64,000 nucleotides of DNA from Brienomyrus brachyistius. Taxonomy: Eukaryota > Chordata > Actinopteri > Osteoglossiformes > Mormyridae. Below the pieces are notes generated by a model. It ran no database searches. It worked only from the letters and a program-made list of their open reading frames with translations, and was not told the DNA's origin. The stretch lies in the NCBI RefSeq assembly GCF_023856365.1, contig NC_064551.1:17918349-17982348 (forward strand). The letters are read 5' to 3'. A program made the translations under genes and the position numbers. Shown one piece after another: positions 24,589 to 37,729 of this stretch (position 1 is the first letter of the stretch; every line of letters begins with the position of its first letter).

Positions 24589-26284
24589 CAAGTGATGTAA
24601 CAATAATCTGTGAATGTACAGTAATGCCTGAGTTATAAAATATAAGCGATTTTGTTATTTATAACCGACACAGTTTGACTGCGCAGTATTCCGGATTCTT
24701 ACTATTATGGGTAATAATTAACCACTGCTGGTAAAGTTGACATGCAACCGGAGCAAACCTTTCAGAGTACACATTCTGCGAAGCAGGGCTGTAATTAGGG
24801 GAACAGGGGCATAAATCCTCCGGGCTGCATCTCGCGGAGCAGGATCAGGGACAGTAAGAACGGGCTCCATGTCGATCGTACTCTCGGACATACGAGTGCC
24901 TGAAAGATGGTTCGTGTTCGTCCTGCAGTGGCCTGGAAAGGAACCTCCTGCTAGTAAAGTCTTTGGAAGTGGTCAGGCAGCAGGAAGTGCTCGCTAATTG
25001 GCAGGATGCCTATCTTTCAGGCAATTTCCTCCACCCCCTCCATTGAGTTTATTGATTCATTACAGGACCCCAAATGATGGCTTATTGTTAAACAGTTCTT
25101 ACACAAGATTGCGGTCATATAAACTGGCTGTGTTTTAAACTGCTGTCTTTTCTGTGCAGTGAATTGTTACCTGTGTCCTTCAACCACATCGTCCATTCGG
25201 ACACAATCATATTTTACTAATGTGCACAAAATCACATCCACAGCAGCTTTTAACCTGGATATCATGTATAGCGATATCTCACTGTAGGAGTTCAGCCATA
25301 CACAGATACACAATTCAACAAGAATTCACTGTAATTCACTGCAAAAGTTGGGTAGGATTTACCTTCTTGCTCGAATAAAATGCATGCAGTGCTTCTAGTG
25401 CTTTTTTGTAATGCCTGCCCTAATATTCGATGAGCCCCCCCGACGTGGGTCCACGCTGCACGGAATCCGTGCGCCATGTAAACACGCCGCATCTGGTGAA
25501 GTCTGGTGACCCGCTGCCTTCGTTGTTATTCGAGTCTCCGTGAAAAACTCGCAGTGCCGTGCTACTGCCGCAGGCTGTTCAGATCTTCTTTAAAGAAAAT
25601 TTATAGCCGATAATCCTGACTGCCCACTCATTCAAATTAAAGACCAGCTTGCACAAGGACAATATTCCAGCTCCATTTTACAGCTTTGATTGGGATTGTA
25701 CTCGTCCAATAACGTGTGCTGAAATAGAGGTCAGCGGCTGTCAAGGATGGCAGCTTCTGCTCCAACGCAGTTTTGCTTGTTTGGTGGGAATGACCGTCTT
25801 AAACGAAAACCCAGAAAAGCAGACGAAAGCTTGAGAAAGTGGAGTAAAGCTGGGCATTAAAACTCAGTCCTTTAATGACTTTGTCCATCCCAAGGATGAA
25901 CGAAACTGGTTTTACCGCCCAGCTTGGCATTTCCTTCCTCAGCTTTCGTTTGAGAGATTCACGCAGAGAGGCCTGTTTCAGAACTTCAGTCTGCTAATCC
26001 AGGCTTTCACCTAAGACGGTTAGTATTGCTCCTACCACCAAATTAACTCACTCGGAAACAATTACACATCATTCATCATTAAAAGAGTTATAGCTTTATT
26101 GCTATTTTTACATATGATGTATTTCTACTACTTAGAAATGCATGGAGTTGAACAGTTGCACAAAGCAAACAATACTTCCGGTGAATAATAGACAAGTGTT
26201 TGTACTTTTAGGAATGTCTTAAATGTTTATCTATAATTATTCATCTTACTCTGTATTTCCCGTCCTTGGGCATCAACAGCCAGT
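24589..26284. other. gene-free stretch with a candidate regulatory block
   Basis: The block at about 25570-25860 is complex, repeat-free and contains CCAAT-like (GTCCAATAACG) and TTCAAATTAAAG pieces. It is a candidate conserved non-coding element by appearance only. Confidence 0.3.
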
Positions 26285-26460
26285 CCTCATTTTTTGCTCC
26301 CTCCAAAGTCCCTGCCAGACAGTTCACATTTTTGCTCCCTCCAAGGTCCCTGCCAGACAGTTCACATTTTTGCTCCCTCCCAGCTCCCAGGGAGATGGGA
26401 GGGAGCAAAAACGTGGACTATCTGTGGGTCCCTGAGGACCGGATTGAGAAACACTGATTT
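26285..26460. mobile_element. degenerate DNA-element end with 42-bp repeats and a 45-bp palindrome
   Basis: TTTTTGCTCCCTCC recurs three times (spacing about 42 bp) with CCTGCCAGACAGTTCACA between copies. The third copy forms a near-perfect palindrome at 26367-26411. The right part, GTCCCTGAGGACCGGATTGA followed by GAAACACTGATTTA, is a phrase common at the ends of teleost hAT-like non-autonomous elements. The class assignment is tentative. Confidence 0.6.
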
Positions 26461-28385
26461 AACTGAAACTAAAGACAGTCTCATTCACTACATTCACTTC
26501 CTTTCGCCTGTCGTCAGCCTAGGGCCTGCTAACATATGAACAGGAGCAAAAATGAAGCTGACAGTCCTGACCTATGTGGAAAAAAAACAATATTTTGTGA
26601 GAACTGGATCATTTAAATATGACTTATTTAAATTTCTCTCCATGGTTGTGGGATTTCTTCCTTCCTGTGGTCTTTCTGGTGCTCTTAAGGCTGCTGTATG
26701 CACGTTTCTGTGAAGCATCTCAAAAGTTCAACTGGATTGGCCACATAATTCTGAACCCAGACCAGTTACAGTGACACTGAGGAGCACATTCTCCTTATAG
26801 CAGAGGCCAAGAAGCAGTCAGGGCATTAGAAGTCCTCTCTGATAAGAACAATGTTTTGGATCTGATGGATGCATTGAGCATAGATGACTGACCCTCTCTG
26901 TTTATTGAATGATGAAGAATATTACACCAACTCAGTGGGTCACAGAGAGGAATTCAGAGGTTGAATCACTGAAACAACACCCAGACTGACATGGATTTAG
27001 GTTATTCCTTTTATTTTTCTTTACACCAAGGAAGTGTGAAACATATTAATCTATGACTGCTTCAACTGACATGGAAGACCTCTCGCTTTCAGTGGACCCT
27101 GACAGTAGGAGAGGCAGCACCTCAAAGGCGCCCTCAATCCCGAAATGTTCACACTGGGATCCACTGATCCCTCAGTCAAGCTCAGCACACACAGGAGATG
27201 GTCCTGCTGATCAACCGACCACAGATCAGACCTCCAACCCAGGTTCCCTCTTCCTGAAGTGTCACTTCCTTGTAAGTCCTCAAATCCGTGGATCCAACAG
27301 GGGAGGATATAGGCTAACAGATGGAAAAGGGGAGAATGAGTTCAGATTCTGCATCGGTACTTTTTAATCATGACTTACTGTGACCCGTGTGCTGTGTCCA
27401 GACAGAGACTCTTTAACCCATTTACACGACTGAATTTCTACAGGCACGGTTCCGGATCAGTACCTTCTCAAGGGCGGAACAGCCCGTCTCGGCTATCTGA
27501 ACCTGTGGGCCTCCTGTCCAGTTCATTAACCGGTGGACCAGCTGTGGCTGGAAGCTTAAATCAAAAACACACTCGTCCCCGATGCTTTCTGCTCCCATCC
27601 TGTTTGTTTTCGATTTTGGGGAGAAGTGACGGGCACTCCGGTCGCTAAGATAATAGTTACTTTTGGAAGTAGGTATCGCTTTCATCAGACTTGTAATCCT
27701 GAATTCCTTTAAAGGGCAGTAATTGGACATGACATTAATAAATTACTTATGAAAGCCTAATCCGAGCCCTTTACCTTGAGCCTTAAAGGTAATCCACTCA
27801 CTAGTAATGTAAATATGCGGGAAACGTACAGCCTAAACACACAGGATCCAGCAGATGAAAGACACATTTAATCTTGCGTCCGTGTTCAGGCCCGTGATCA
27901 GGTCACACATGTAAAGTTAAGTTAAAAGCAGCACATTTTCAATATCAACAGATAAATCAGCCTCCCCTTTTGATATGTGGTCTGAAAACAGCAAAAACTT
28001 TGATTTATTCACATTTCATTTTCCATATATTTTTATTTACCAGATGCTTTTATGTAATGCAACATATAAATGAGTCAAACAGCACATTGCAAACATGTTG
28101 AGGAGTCGATTGTTGCCGCTAGGCTGATATTCCAATGAATACCCAGGTAACAGAATAAGCAGCATTGGAGAGGAGTTGCAGAACATCTTCCAACAAAGCA
28201 AGACTCCATAGGTTAAATATTATATAGCGGTTGTTTTTTAATACTGTATTTGCACCCTAGTCTTGTTGACGATCACCTGGCTCCGGTTCCAGCCCAAAAT
28301 GTCTCCAGCTTTTGCAGAAGATGCACATCTGAGGCTCTGTGAAACTCAAACAAGAAGCCAGCTACATACTTTCACTTTAAGACCA
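26461..28385. other. gene-free stretch
   Basis: I saw no supported exon. Translated pieces around 26700-26960 contain multiple stops and I could not tie them to a family, although a decayed coding fragment is not excluded. Confidence 0.4.
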
Positions 28386-29108
28386 GTGGAAACACACACA
28401 CATACATGCAGACACACATGCACATACATGCAGACACACATGCACATACATGCAGACACACATGCACATACATGCAGACACACACGCACATACATGCAGA
28501 CACACACGCACATGCATGCAGACACACACGCACATACATGCAGACACACACGCACATACATGCAGACACACACGCACATACATGCAGACACACACGCACA
28601 TACATGCAGACACACATGCACATACATGCAGACACACACGCACATACATGCAGACACACATGCACATACATGCAGACACACACGCACATGCATGCAGACA
28701 CACACGCACATGCATGCAGACACACACGCACATACATGCAGACACACATGCACATACATGCAGACACACACGCACATACATGCAGACACACACGCACATA
28801 CATGCAGACACACATGCACATACATGCAGACACACACGCACATACATGCAGACACACATGCACATACATGCAGACACACACGCACATGCATGCAGACACA
28901 CATGCACATACATGCAGACACACACGCACATACATGCAGACACACATGCGCATGCATGCAGACACACACGCACATACATGCAGACACACATGCACATACA
29001 TGCAGACACACACGCACATACATGCAGACACACATGCACATACATGCAGACACACATGCACATGCATGCAGACACACACGCACATACATGCAGACACACA
29101 CGCACATT
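28386..29108. repeat. 22-bp minisatellite, about 33 units
   Basis: Tandem units contain GCAGACACACACGCACAT; two positions vary (CACG or CATG; CATAC or CATGC). Because 22 is not a multiple of 3, three units (66 bp) complete a reading cycle, and stop-free frames of over 220 codons appear on both strands. They are all artefacts. Confidence 0.98.
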
Positions 29109-30449
29109 CGCACACATTTTCTGATGCCATTTTCTGTTACTTGAAGAACATCTCCTTCCAATACCTTCAGACCCCCCTTTCAGGAGCCTTTAATAAATGG
29201 GCTGGTATCCACCCCAAGCGTACACAGCTAATGGAAGGACGCTACCGCCTGTCCACATGGCCCCGGGCGACGCGGCGCTCCACCCCCCCGCTGGGTCAGT
29301 GGCCTGTGCTCCTCAGCCCCCCCACCTGAGTCCCTCCCCTCCTCTGCACCGTCTGGAGTTTATTTCCCCATTTGCATGGACCTTTCTGAAGAGGAACAGG
29401 CGCTGCTGTAACAGTGAAGATAAAGATCTAAGCAAATCCCTTCCTTCCCTCTCCCATACCAGCATATCTGACATGGGGATGCAGTGGACAGGACATGGGA
29501 TATAATAGATTTTAAGAAAAATTAAGAGCAATAAATAATTATAAATACTTGGAGGGGAAGGTATGAAATTTGCCAGAACACGGTATCTCCTTTGTTTCTT
29601 GAGGAAGTGGGGCACGTCATAAAGATGAAGGTGAGAGTGAAATCGACCAATCTTAACGTTTAGTTTTACTTTACCAGGAAGTAAACTCTTTCCAGCCCAT
29701 ACCCCAGCCGGGAAACAGGAAACGATTCTGGAGGAAACATCACCTTCAGGTCATTTGAATTTTCCTGGTGTCTCGTGGGAGCAATCGCCATTGTCATGGC
29801 TTAAACAGCCCTTAACTGCTTCTGCCTTGTTAACTAGCATGTTAACGAGGAACAACACAACTCGCTTACACGTCCCCATAAGAAAAAAAAAACACAAGTT
29901 GTGATTAAAAAGAACATTTTTTTTTGCTTGCGACGTTCCCATCTTTTACATGGGAAACTGGAATGCTGAGCAGAAAGTTTCGCTGTGAATAATCCCTGGC
30001 ATTAACAGAGCATCCGGGATTCATGTCGGGTGCTGAACGTCAAACCTGTGAGTCGTCCAGCAGCACCTGCATTCAGCTCGTGCTGCAGACCATCTGCCGG
30101 GGCCACAGATCACAACAGAAATGCCTTCTAATGATGCCAGAGGGTGAAACACCAAAAAGAGGGTGAGACATACCCACCCTTCACCAGGGTTGGGGTCACA
30201 CTTATGATGACATTATAGTGCAGAGCATTTCATTCATGTTTGTACCCAACATATTGTCTCACCCTCACCCTTTAATCTACGTTTATTTATTTATTTATAG
30301 CACATTATATTTCTCAGTCTTTATTTTAATTTTATTTATTGTTTTGTGCATTTTTGTCTCGATAGTATCTTGTATACTTCATGCCACCACCCGGCCCAAA
30401 ACAAATTCCTCGTATTTTTTGCATGTGGCATATAAAAGAATTCTGGTTT
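29109..30449. other. gene-free stretch
   Basis: No exon, repeat or transposon was recognised apart from short A/T simple runs. Confidence 0.5.
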
Positions 30450-30529
30450 GAATTCTGATTCAGATTCTGATCTGGATTCTGATTTGAATTCTGATTCAGA
30501 TTCTGATCTGGATTCTGATTTGCATTCTG
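30450..30529. repeat. 36-bp minisatellite built from 12-bp GATTCTGAT subunits
   Basis: Two and a fraction copies of a 36-bp unit occur, each made of three 12-bp variants of GATTCTGAT(T/C)(T/C)(G/A). Frames reading Ser-Asp or Asn-Gln repeats are by-products. Confidence 0.9.
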
Positions 30530-32691
30530 GTTCCATAAGTAGCTGTTTTGGAGGCTGGCTCTACGGGGTATTGTTAAAAGGCCAGATTCACGGCAGCGGT
30601 TGTGAGCGGGGGGTTGGCTTTCACCGCAGTGATTAATCTGTGCCACGAACCCTCCTGCTTCTCCCTTAGTTGTGGGGCACCAAACCCTTACATAACCTGC
30701 ATGTTGTGCTTGTTTTGCCAACCAGGTGTCCTGCCGAGCATCTAAACACGAAGCATTTACCCAGGAGGCAGCTCCATCAGCCTCTGGAAAGGAAATTGAC
30801 AAAGATCGTTTGCAGCAGTACCCCACACTGAGTCAGACTCAGATTTACGATTAGCATTTGTACAGCAAAGTGAGTGACATTCTTATTTCAGGAGCCCCCA
30901 AACAGAAGAGCGTCATCAGAGTACACAGTACTCAGTAATACCCAGACGCAGGTATACATATGAGTAAGTAAGAGTCTGAAACGAGTAGATGCCATAGGAA
31001 GACCTTATGTCCTGACTACAGCCTTATGGTTTGGTGAAAGGTACCGAGGCAGAGTGACCGTGATGAAGCCTCACACTCACGCCCCACTTACGGTCCGGGT
31101 CACCAGGTCACCAGACCACAGTGCCGTCTTTAGTCTCAGCTCCATGAATCAGTGTGACGGGAATAAACCTCGTCACACCAGTGTCACAGACAGGGAAGGC
31201 ATCGGTCACCGGTTATCGGGCTCCAGGGAGACGTGGCAATGCCCGCGCCACGTTTCTGTGAGGTTACCTTGCTGTACAGCCCCCCCCCCCCCAAATCCCG
31301 CCCATCTCTAGGGTTCCCCTGCTGTATTTTCATATGCCCGTTAAAGGGGCTCCTTGCTCCCATATTTCAAGCACTGGGCTCTTGCAGCTCACTGGGTAAA
31401 CACGGTGGCAGGAAGCTCGCTGTCTTACCCTCCCGTTTGGCCAGCGGTTCTGTGCCGCGTCCTCTCGGCGCGATGCCCACAAACCACCGGGTGCCCGGGT
31501 GCGCTCGGCGCTTGGGGCGAGGGGGGTGGGGGGGGAGGGAGCGGCGTTGCTGCACTTTCAGTGAATAACCTTGGCCTGCTTTCCCAAGCTTGCTGGCCTC
31601 GGCGATGTCACAACGCCTTAGCATCTGTTTATCAATCTATACGGATGAGTCCCCCCCCCCCTCCCCTACCGGCCCCCACCCAAAAGCCTGCTGCTGACTC
31701 AGTAACCCTAACCGGGCCGGAGCGGACGCCAGTAGAGATCGCGTGATGCGTTGTCTCAGCTACTCCAGTGTGTTTTTCTCCTGAGATAATGGAGCACGTC
31801 CAAACTGCACCACCATTCATAGCTATAATAATCGGAGGCTTAATTCACACTTTGCACTCAGCGCGCGTCGTGTGTGAGCTCGTCATCAGGGTGGTTCAGG
31901 CTGGGCGCCGAGCCACCCGCCTTCAAAACCATCACAACAAGAGCGCCGAACGCCTTCGCATTTCTGCCCGGTTTTTTTTTTCTTTCACGGCACTTTGCTA
32001 ATTTATTTCTCGCGGACGTTCCTGGGCTCCACTTGGTCCCAGGAACCCATCGACTGGCAGGTCTCCATTCTGGGCCCATAACTTATCTCGGCAAAAATGT
32101 GGTTCCAGAAAACTCTCGGAAAGGGTCCCGACAGCTGCTTTGCTGCCGCCCCGGAACGCTCACGGCAAACTCGTTCCCGCAAATGAATGGCTCTGTTTGT
32201 GCCACTTTTAAACGGGCCACTGGGCTTTCTCCACTCCAGCCTAATAATAACCATGTGACTTCGATGAATAATAAAACGATCCACCTTATTTGTTACCATG
32301 TCACTCACATAACTAATGTATATTTTATTCGGAAATAAAGCACAGGGCAGCAAACTGAGAATAGGTACCTTGTTAAGTTCTAATAATAAAAGTTTGTTGC
32401 GAATCCTATCAAGCTATGGGGGAAACGTTGCTTTCCTGCTGGACCATTACAGAACTGCAGGGGTAAAATGCAGGCTGTCACTGGAAATGCACAGAAAGTC
32501 TTAATTTTCGTGAGCCTGAGTTAAAGTAAATGGCCACATCTGAAATGTTGCCTTTCACTGAGAAATTCCAGAACCTCCGGTTCAGGCACCTTGTTGAGTC
32601 CCTCTAGATCTGCCTCTACAGGGGAACATCTCACCTGACCTTTGCTGATCCAATCCGCAGGAGAGGCGCTGCATTTCTGGGGAATAACTTG
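30530..32691. other. gene-free stretch with poly-C/poly-G runs
   Basis: It contains C runs near 31279-31291 and 31651-31661 and a G-rich run at 31520-31541. A complex block at about 31740-32290 is not a repeat I recognise and is a weak regulatory candidate. No exon was supported. Confidence 0.45.
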
Positions 32692-32861
32692 AGGGGGTAT
32701 TCCATGAGGCAAGGTTTCTTGCTTAGCCGGATGACTTATTGGATTTAAGGTAGTCTGGGCTAAATGGACTTTATCTTCATTTACTAACATTAGGCTCAGA
32801 CTACCTTAAATCTGACAAGTTATCAGGCTAAGCAAGAAACTCTGCTTCATGGAACACCCCC
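32692..32861. mobile_element. foldback/MITE-like element with about 72-bp inverted arms
   Basis: The left arm starts AGGGGGTATTCCATGAGGCA and the right arm, read on the minus strand, starts AGGGGGTGTTCCATGAAGCA. The arms agree over about 72 bp with roughly ten mismatches, including the shared blocks TTTCTTGCTTAGCC and ATTTAAGGTAGTCTG, around a loop of about 25 bp. TTG occurs at both flanks (32689-32691 and 32862-32864) and could be a 3-bp target duplication. It encodes no protein. Confidence 0.85.
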
Positions 32862-32904
32862 TTGTCATTCCCATGGGATAACCTGGTAACTCCTTTGGGG
32901 TAAC

Positions 32905-33395
32905 TTGGGACACACACAAAGACACATGCACAGACATGCACAGGCACACACAGTCACGGGGATAGACAAACACATTCACACAGTCACATTCACAGACAAA
33001 TGCACAAACATACTCAGTCACATGCACATATACACACAGTCACGCACAGTCACATGCACAGGCATTCACAGTTACGCACAGTCACATGCACTGGCATTCA
33101 CAGGCACACACAGTCACACGCACAGGCATTCACAGGCACACACAGTCACACGCACAGGCATTCACAGGCGGCACACACAGTCACACGCACAGTCACATGC
33201 ACAGGCACACACAGTCACACGCACAGGCATTCACAGGCATGCACAGTCACACGCACAGGCATTCACAGGCACACACAGTCACACACACAGGCATTCACAG
33301 ACACACACAGTCACAAACACAGGCATTCACAGGCACGCACAGTCACACGCACAGGCATTCACAGGCACACACAGTCACACGCATGGCCACACAGA
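32905..33395. repeat. 32-bp CA-rich minisatellite
   Basis: Repeated phrases CACACAGTCACACGCACAGG and CATTCACAGG recur with a 32-bp spacing in the best-preserved part (about 33090-33380), with looser CA-rich versions before it. Open frames of up to 194 codons through it (HRHSQAHTVT repeats) are artefacts. Confidence 0.93.
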
Positions 33396-34370
33396 GATAC
33401 GTGACGATACATGTTTGCTGCAGTGGTTAGCTGCTTTACACAGATGTATTGATGTATCCTGTCTTTCAAATGTAAAACATGAAAAGTAATAATAAAAATA
33501 TTAAAACATCTACCCTACTGTCATATGACTAGATGTGTGGAACACAAACTCCCTGTCTGATTACCCCACCCCCAGTCCAGATCCGGGCTACCAGCAAGTG
33601 TAAGTATCACACACAGGCCCTAGTCTGTAATTCAGGAGTTAAGTCTCACTGCAACACTGTCATTATGCGGGAATATAGCTGCAATTAAAGTTAAAAGGAA
33701 GAATTTCCAGAACACTTGAGTCATTCGGAACAAAAGAGGTGTTTGTAAACATCTTATTTGTTATCAGTATTTCATCTTCCTGGATTAACAGAATGGGTGT
33801 GATTCTGATACATAATGACTATGAGTGTGAACTGTAGGTGAAGTGTCATTCCAACCAGAGCTGGGAGCCTAGCTGCCGGCTGGGGTGGGGGTGGGGTGGG
33901 GGGGGGGGGGGGGTAGGGGGCGGGGCTGGGAAGCTGTCAGGCTGTCAGGTAGAACGAGGCAAGACATTTTGTACTCAAGCACCCCAAATTGTCAGCACAT
34001 GCATGTGCAGAGCAAAGGACAAGTGGGAGTGAAAAATCCCAGGCAAGTTCAAGAGAAGAGATTAAAGCACATAACCAATCGGGCAGCTCACCCTAAACCA
34101 AGAACGAGCCCATACTACTGTACCTGCTCAGAGCCACACGGAGATCTGATGGGGCAAAACCACAGCAACTGTCATGCGACACCACAGCCTTAACAGTTAA
34201 TCTGAACGGTGCACAGGCCAAAGAGCGGCTGTGCTGGTCCTGTTCTACCTGCCTTGGGCCCTGAGCTACAAGTAGGAATCTTGCGGAAGAAAAAGAGTAC
34301 GAGGGCTAATGATTAGCAAGTCTAAAAAGACCTGGGAAACACCGCGGGAAAAGCAGTGGCAGGGCACTTT

Positions 34371-34548
34371 GTAAGGGTACATCAGGAAGTGTAAGGGTAC
34401 ATCAGGAAGTGTAAGGGCACATCAGGAAGTGTAAGGGTACATCAGGAAGTGTAAGGGTACATAAGGACGTGTAAGGGTACATCGAAGTGTAAGAGTACAT
34501 CAGGAAGTGTAAGGGCACATCAGGAAGTGTAAGGGTACATCAGGAAGT
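34371..34548. repeat. 20-bp minisatellite, nine units
   Basis: The unit is GTAAGGGTACATCAGGAAGT. Nine consecutive copies show T/C change at the eighth base, and one copy is shortened by two bases. Confidence 0.97.
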
Positions 34549-37488
34549 CATTCATAGCATCATGTGGGCAAGCTGAACCTAACTCCCAATGATCATATAC
34601 TCTCCAGCCAATGTTTGCTAAACATATGTGCTTTTTGTTACTAGATGGACAGGAAACCACATCTCTATGTGTTTAATTACTAAAACAAATTGTCTAGTTT
34701 ACCATTAAATTAACCGAAGTATGAAATTATAACAAAAAAACATGCAGATTCATGTAAAAGTATGTTAAAGTATAAAATATACAGTATATAGAATACATCA
34801 AATATACAATAAAATCTAGCCATTATTTTAACATAAATACCTTGAATTTATTGTCATTATATTCAACAGCTACAATAAATGCAATAAACTCCAAATGTAG
34901 TTTAAATTATAATAACAAACAAATATAATTATAATATCACTACAGTTTTTCCTCATGAGAGCAGTGACTGAAACTTTAGATTGAATCTCAAGAGCCAACA
35001 GGAATGACAGCAATGTATCTTACGCACGCGGTCTTTTTCAGAATGGGAACGCTGTTGCATCATTGGTGTATATAGTACTGCTCTTTACTGCGATGACCCT
35101 ATTACTTTTCCACAAAACATTAATTTGCTGGCTTTTTAAAGAGGTTGGGAAATGCAGATTTAAGATCATTTGTGTCAAAGAAAAAAAAAATCGTTATTTT
35201 GGTGCTGGCACGAAACCAACACTCGCAACAAGACTTTACTGTAGCTCTGGAGCTCGGAAACGTTATTCTGTATCTTGTTTGTTGCTGGTTGGCAGTTTCT
35301 TGTTGCATTTGTGTGCTTCCTGCATGTCAAGACTGCCTTCACATCACGCTCAGACTTGCTTGCTGTGCTGTGAGTCTTTAATTCCACAGGAAACCTGGGA
35401 TTCATTTAAACAATTTAGATTACTTGGCAAAATCAGCATTTTTTTTTAGTTTAAGCTCATTGTCATACGTAAGAGGGAAACGCCCCCTAAAAGCGCATCG
35501 CGTTCATTTTCGTCACCACCAGGCGATGAAAGGAGGCCGCTTATACCTGTACTCTTGTCGGAAACCAACTGCTTTGTTTGCCGCAATTTTCACACACTGA
35601 CATCAAAAGCGAATATTTTAGATCTGATCTCTGTTAAAGTGAAAGGACAGTCAAAAGTGTTTCACAAAATATATATTTCTTTCAAACCATTTCACCCATG
35701 AAAATGAAGGCATCCTCCCGTTCTGTCTTCTAATATTTGGCACACTGGAAATTGATAGAGTATTACAATCGCTCTACATAATATCCTAAGTCTAGACTGT
35801 GTTGTTTACAGGGAGCTGAATCATACTAATTGTGGATTAAGCTACCTAACATTATGCCAGGAAAATACTAAATTTATTACCAAAAGCCTAGCATGTGTCA
35901 GCTAGATACTTTTCGCAGTCAACACCGAGATCATTCCGTGAACAGATTAAGTTTTGATGACATTTGCCCTGAAGCCATTACCGATGTATGCCCGGAGCCA
36001 AAGTCCTGCAGCAGTCATGCTTAAACCCTGGATTGGCAACGTTCACTTCTGTAGAGATGAACAAAGCTTTTCGGTAAATACCCACCCGTGTGAGTAAGTT
36101 AAGGGTTACACTGTGCACCTAGAATGTTCCAAAAAAAGAGAGAGAGAGAACGGAAGAAAGTGAATCACCCGCTCCCGGATCCTCCTGTCTCCTGTATTTC
36201 CTACTAGAGGCATAACCAGCTTTAGAATTGTTTCTTCTAAGAAAGTATTTGTTGAAGAGAAAACATAAAAAATGCAAATATGCCGTGTCTACATGCGCTT
36301 ATGTGGGTTACACCAGATATAACCGTAAACCATTAAAGCTCCTCGCATCGGGCTGCATGTTTTACGGCCATGGCAGTAAAACCGGAGCTACTGACACGTT
36401 GCTGCCATCATTTCTCTTCCAGCGTGTAACGCAAGCGGAGCCGCCGTGATCGGGCGCACGTGTCCCGTCCTTCCTGCTTGGTGACTCCGCAGGTCTGAAC
36501 ACAAAGGCCTTTTTCACTGCAGCGGCTCTCAGTTTTACTTATGTAAAGAAATGGGGTGAGAACATTTGATTTGTTTCGATTTACAGAAGCTCCCGGTGTC
36601 GTACTTCCCCATATCAAATTCACTGCCGCCTTACCTTACTTTAAATACCCGCATGTCACCTGATCTCAGTCTTAACCCCGTCATTGTATGAATCTTTTTG
36701 ACAGCACACTGTCGCAACCTGAAAACATGGGGTCAAAGCACAAGGCTTTTCTACCCCAGTCCACCATAGTATTTCATTAACGGCCAATTAATGTTCCTTG
36801 TAAAATGCAGTGAATTTGAATTTAGGTCAGTTGGGCACTAGGACCCTGAGTTTCTTAAAGGAGACAGTAAAGGTTAGTGCAGCATCCCAATCGGGTTTTA
36901 CAGGCAGCAAATAAAAATTAAAAAGCTCAATATGAGCTTATCCTTAACGATCCCAACATGCACACACACGCGCACACAATTAAACAAGGCATATGTAATT
37001 TATTGTTAATTTTTAGAATGGAAAGCAAAATGCTGTGTATCGTTTGTGATTTCCCGCCTTGTTATTACCATGCGACGGGAGAGTGAATGATGCACGTTTG
37101 ACCAGAGCTGTCTGCAGAACTAATTCCTATTAAAGTGATGGGAAGAAGCATATGTTGCGCCTCGGGCGCTGAGAGTCCAATCACCCTGCCTGCACGAAGC
37201 TCCATTTGAATACAGGACAGCCGGGATTCATCCTAAACCAGCCCAGCGGGGGTGGGGGAGGCAGCCCCGGGAGCAGCGGATAAGCGCACCTCCTCCAGCA
37301 GGACTGACCGACGCCGGGCGGGGTGCGGCCGGCGGATCGCGGCGAACTGCGCCGATAGTCCGTTTTTATTCCTGACGCGGACTTAGCGGTTTTTATGGTT
37401 TCCTTACTGGTTCCTTTTTTGATCGCTTTAGCCATGTAATTTGTAAATGTTGCACGTTCTCTTTTCCGGAATTTCATACTTTTCGTAG

Positions 37489-37489
<1 letters not shown>
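34549..37489. other. gene-free stretch
   Basis: AT-rich sequence to about 35000, then more balanced DNA. A GC-rich complex block occurs around 37030-37330. No exon or recognised transposon was seen; the longest open frame (35063-35449) has no family resemblance I can identify and no supporting splice or codon signal. Confidence 0.5.
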
Positions 37490-37539
<50 letters not shown>

Positions 37540-37541
37540 TG
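37490..37541. repeat. (ATT)n microsatellite
   Basis: About 17 units of ATT/TTA in a row, with few or no interruptions. Confidence 0.95.
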
Positions 37542-37729
37542 ACTTGATAAATTTCTGTATTCATCTAGGTCATATTCTTTTAGCTATTTGTCTAAAATTA
37601 CAGACCTCCCCCCCCCACACACACACACACACATCTCGTCCCTGTAGCAAAAAGGTGTGTTATTGTGTGTAAATCTTTCTTTTCTGAACGTGTTTCTTAA
37701 CTTCCTTGGCACCACCGCACTGAGGTCCG

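Noticed and set aside
26700..27367. Possible decayed coding exon
   Set aside because: Short peptide stretches looked suggestive, but every frame has several stops and I could not tie them to a named family.
28263..29329. Open frames of 224 to 307 codons on both strands
   Set aside because: They run through the 22-bp tandem array; the frames exist on both strands with His/Thr or Cys/Val repeats and reflect period and composition, not a gene.
32905..33489. 194-codon plus frame rich in His, Thr and Ser
   Set aside because: It is the translation of the CA-rich minisatellite.
35063..35449. 128-codon frame with hydrophobic segments
   Set aside because: It has no family resemblance I can recognise, overlapping open frames occur on both strands, and no splice or regulatory context supports a gene.
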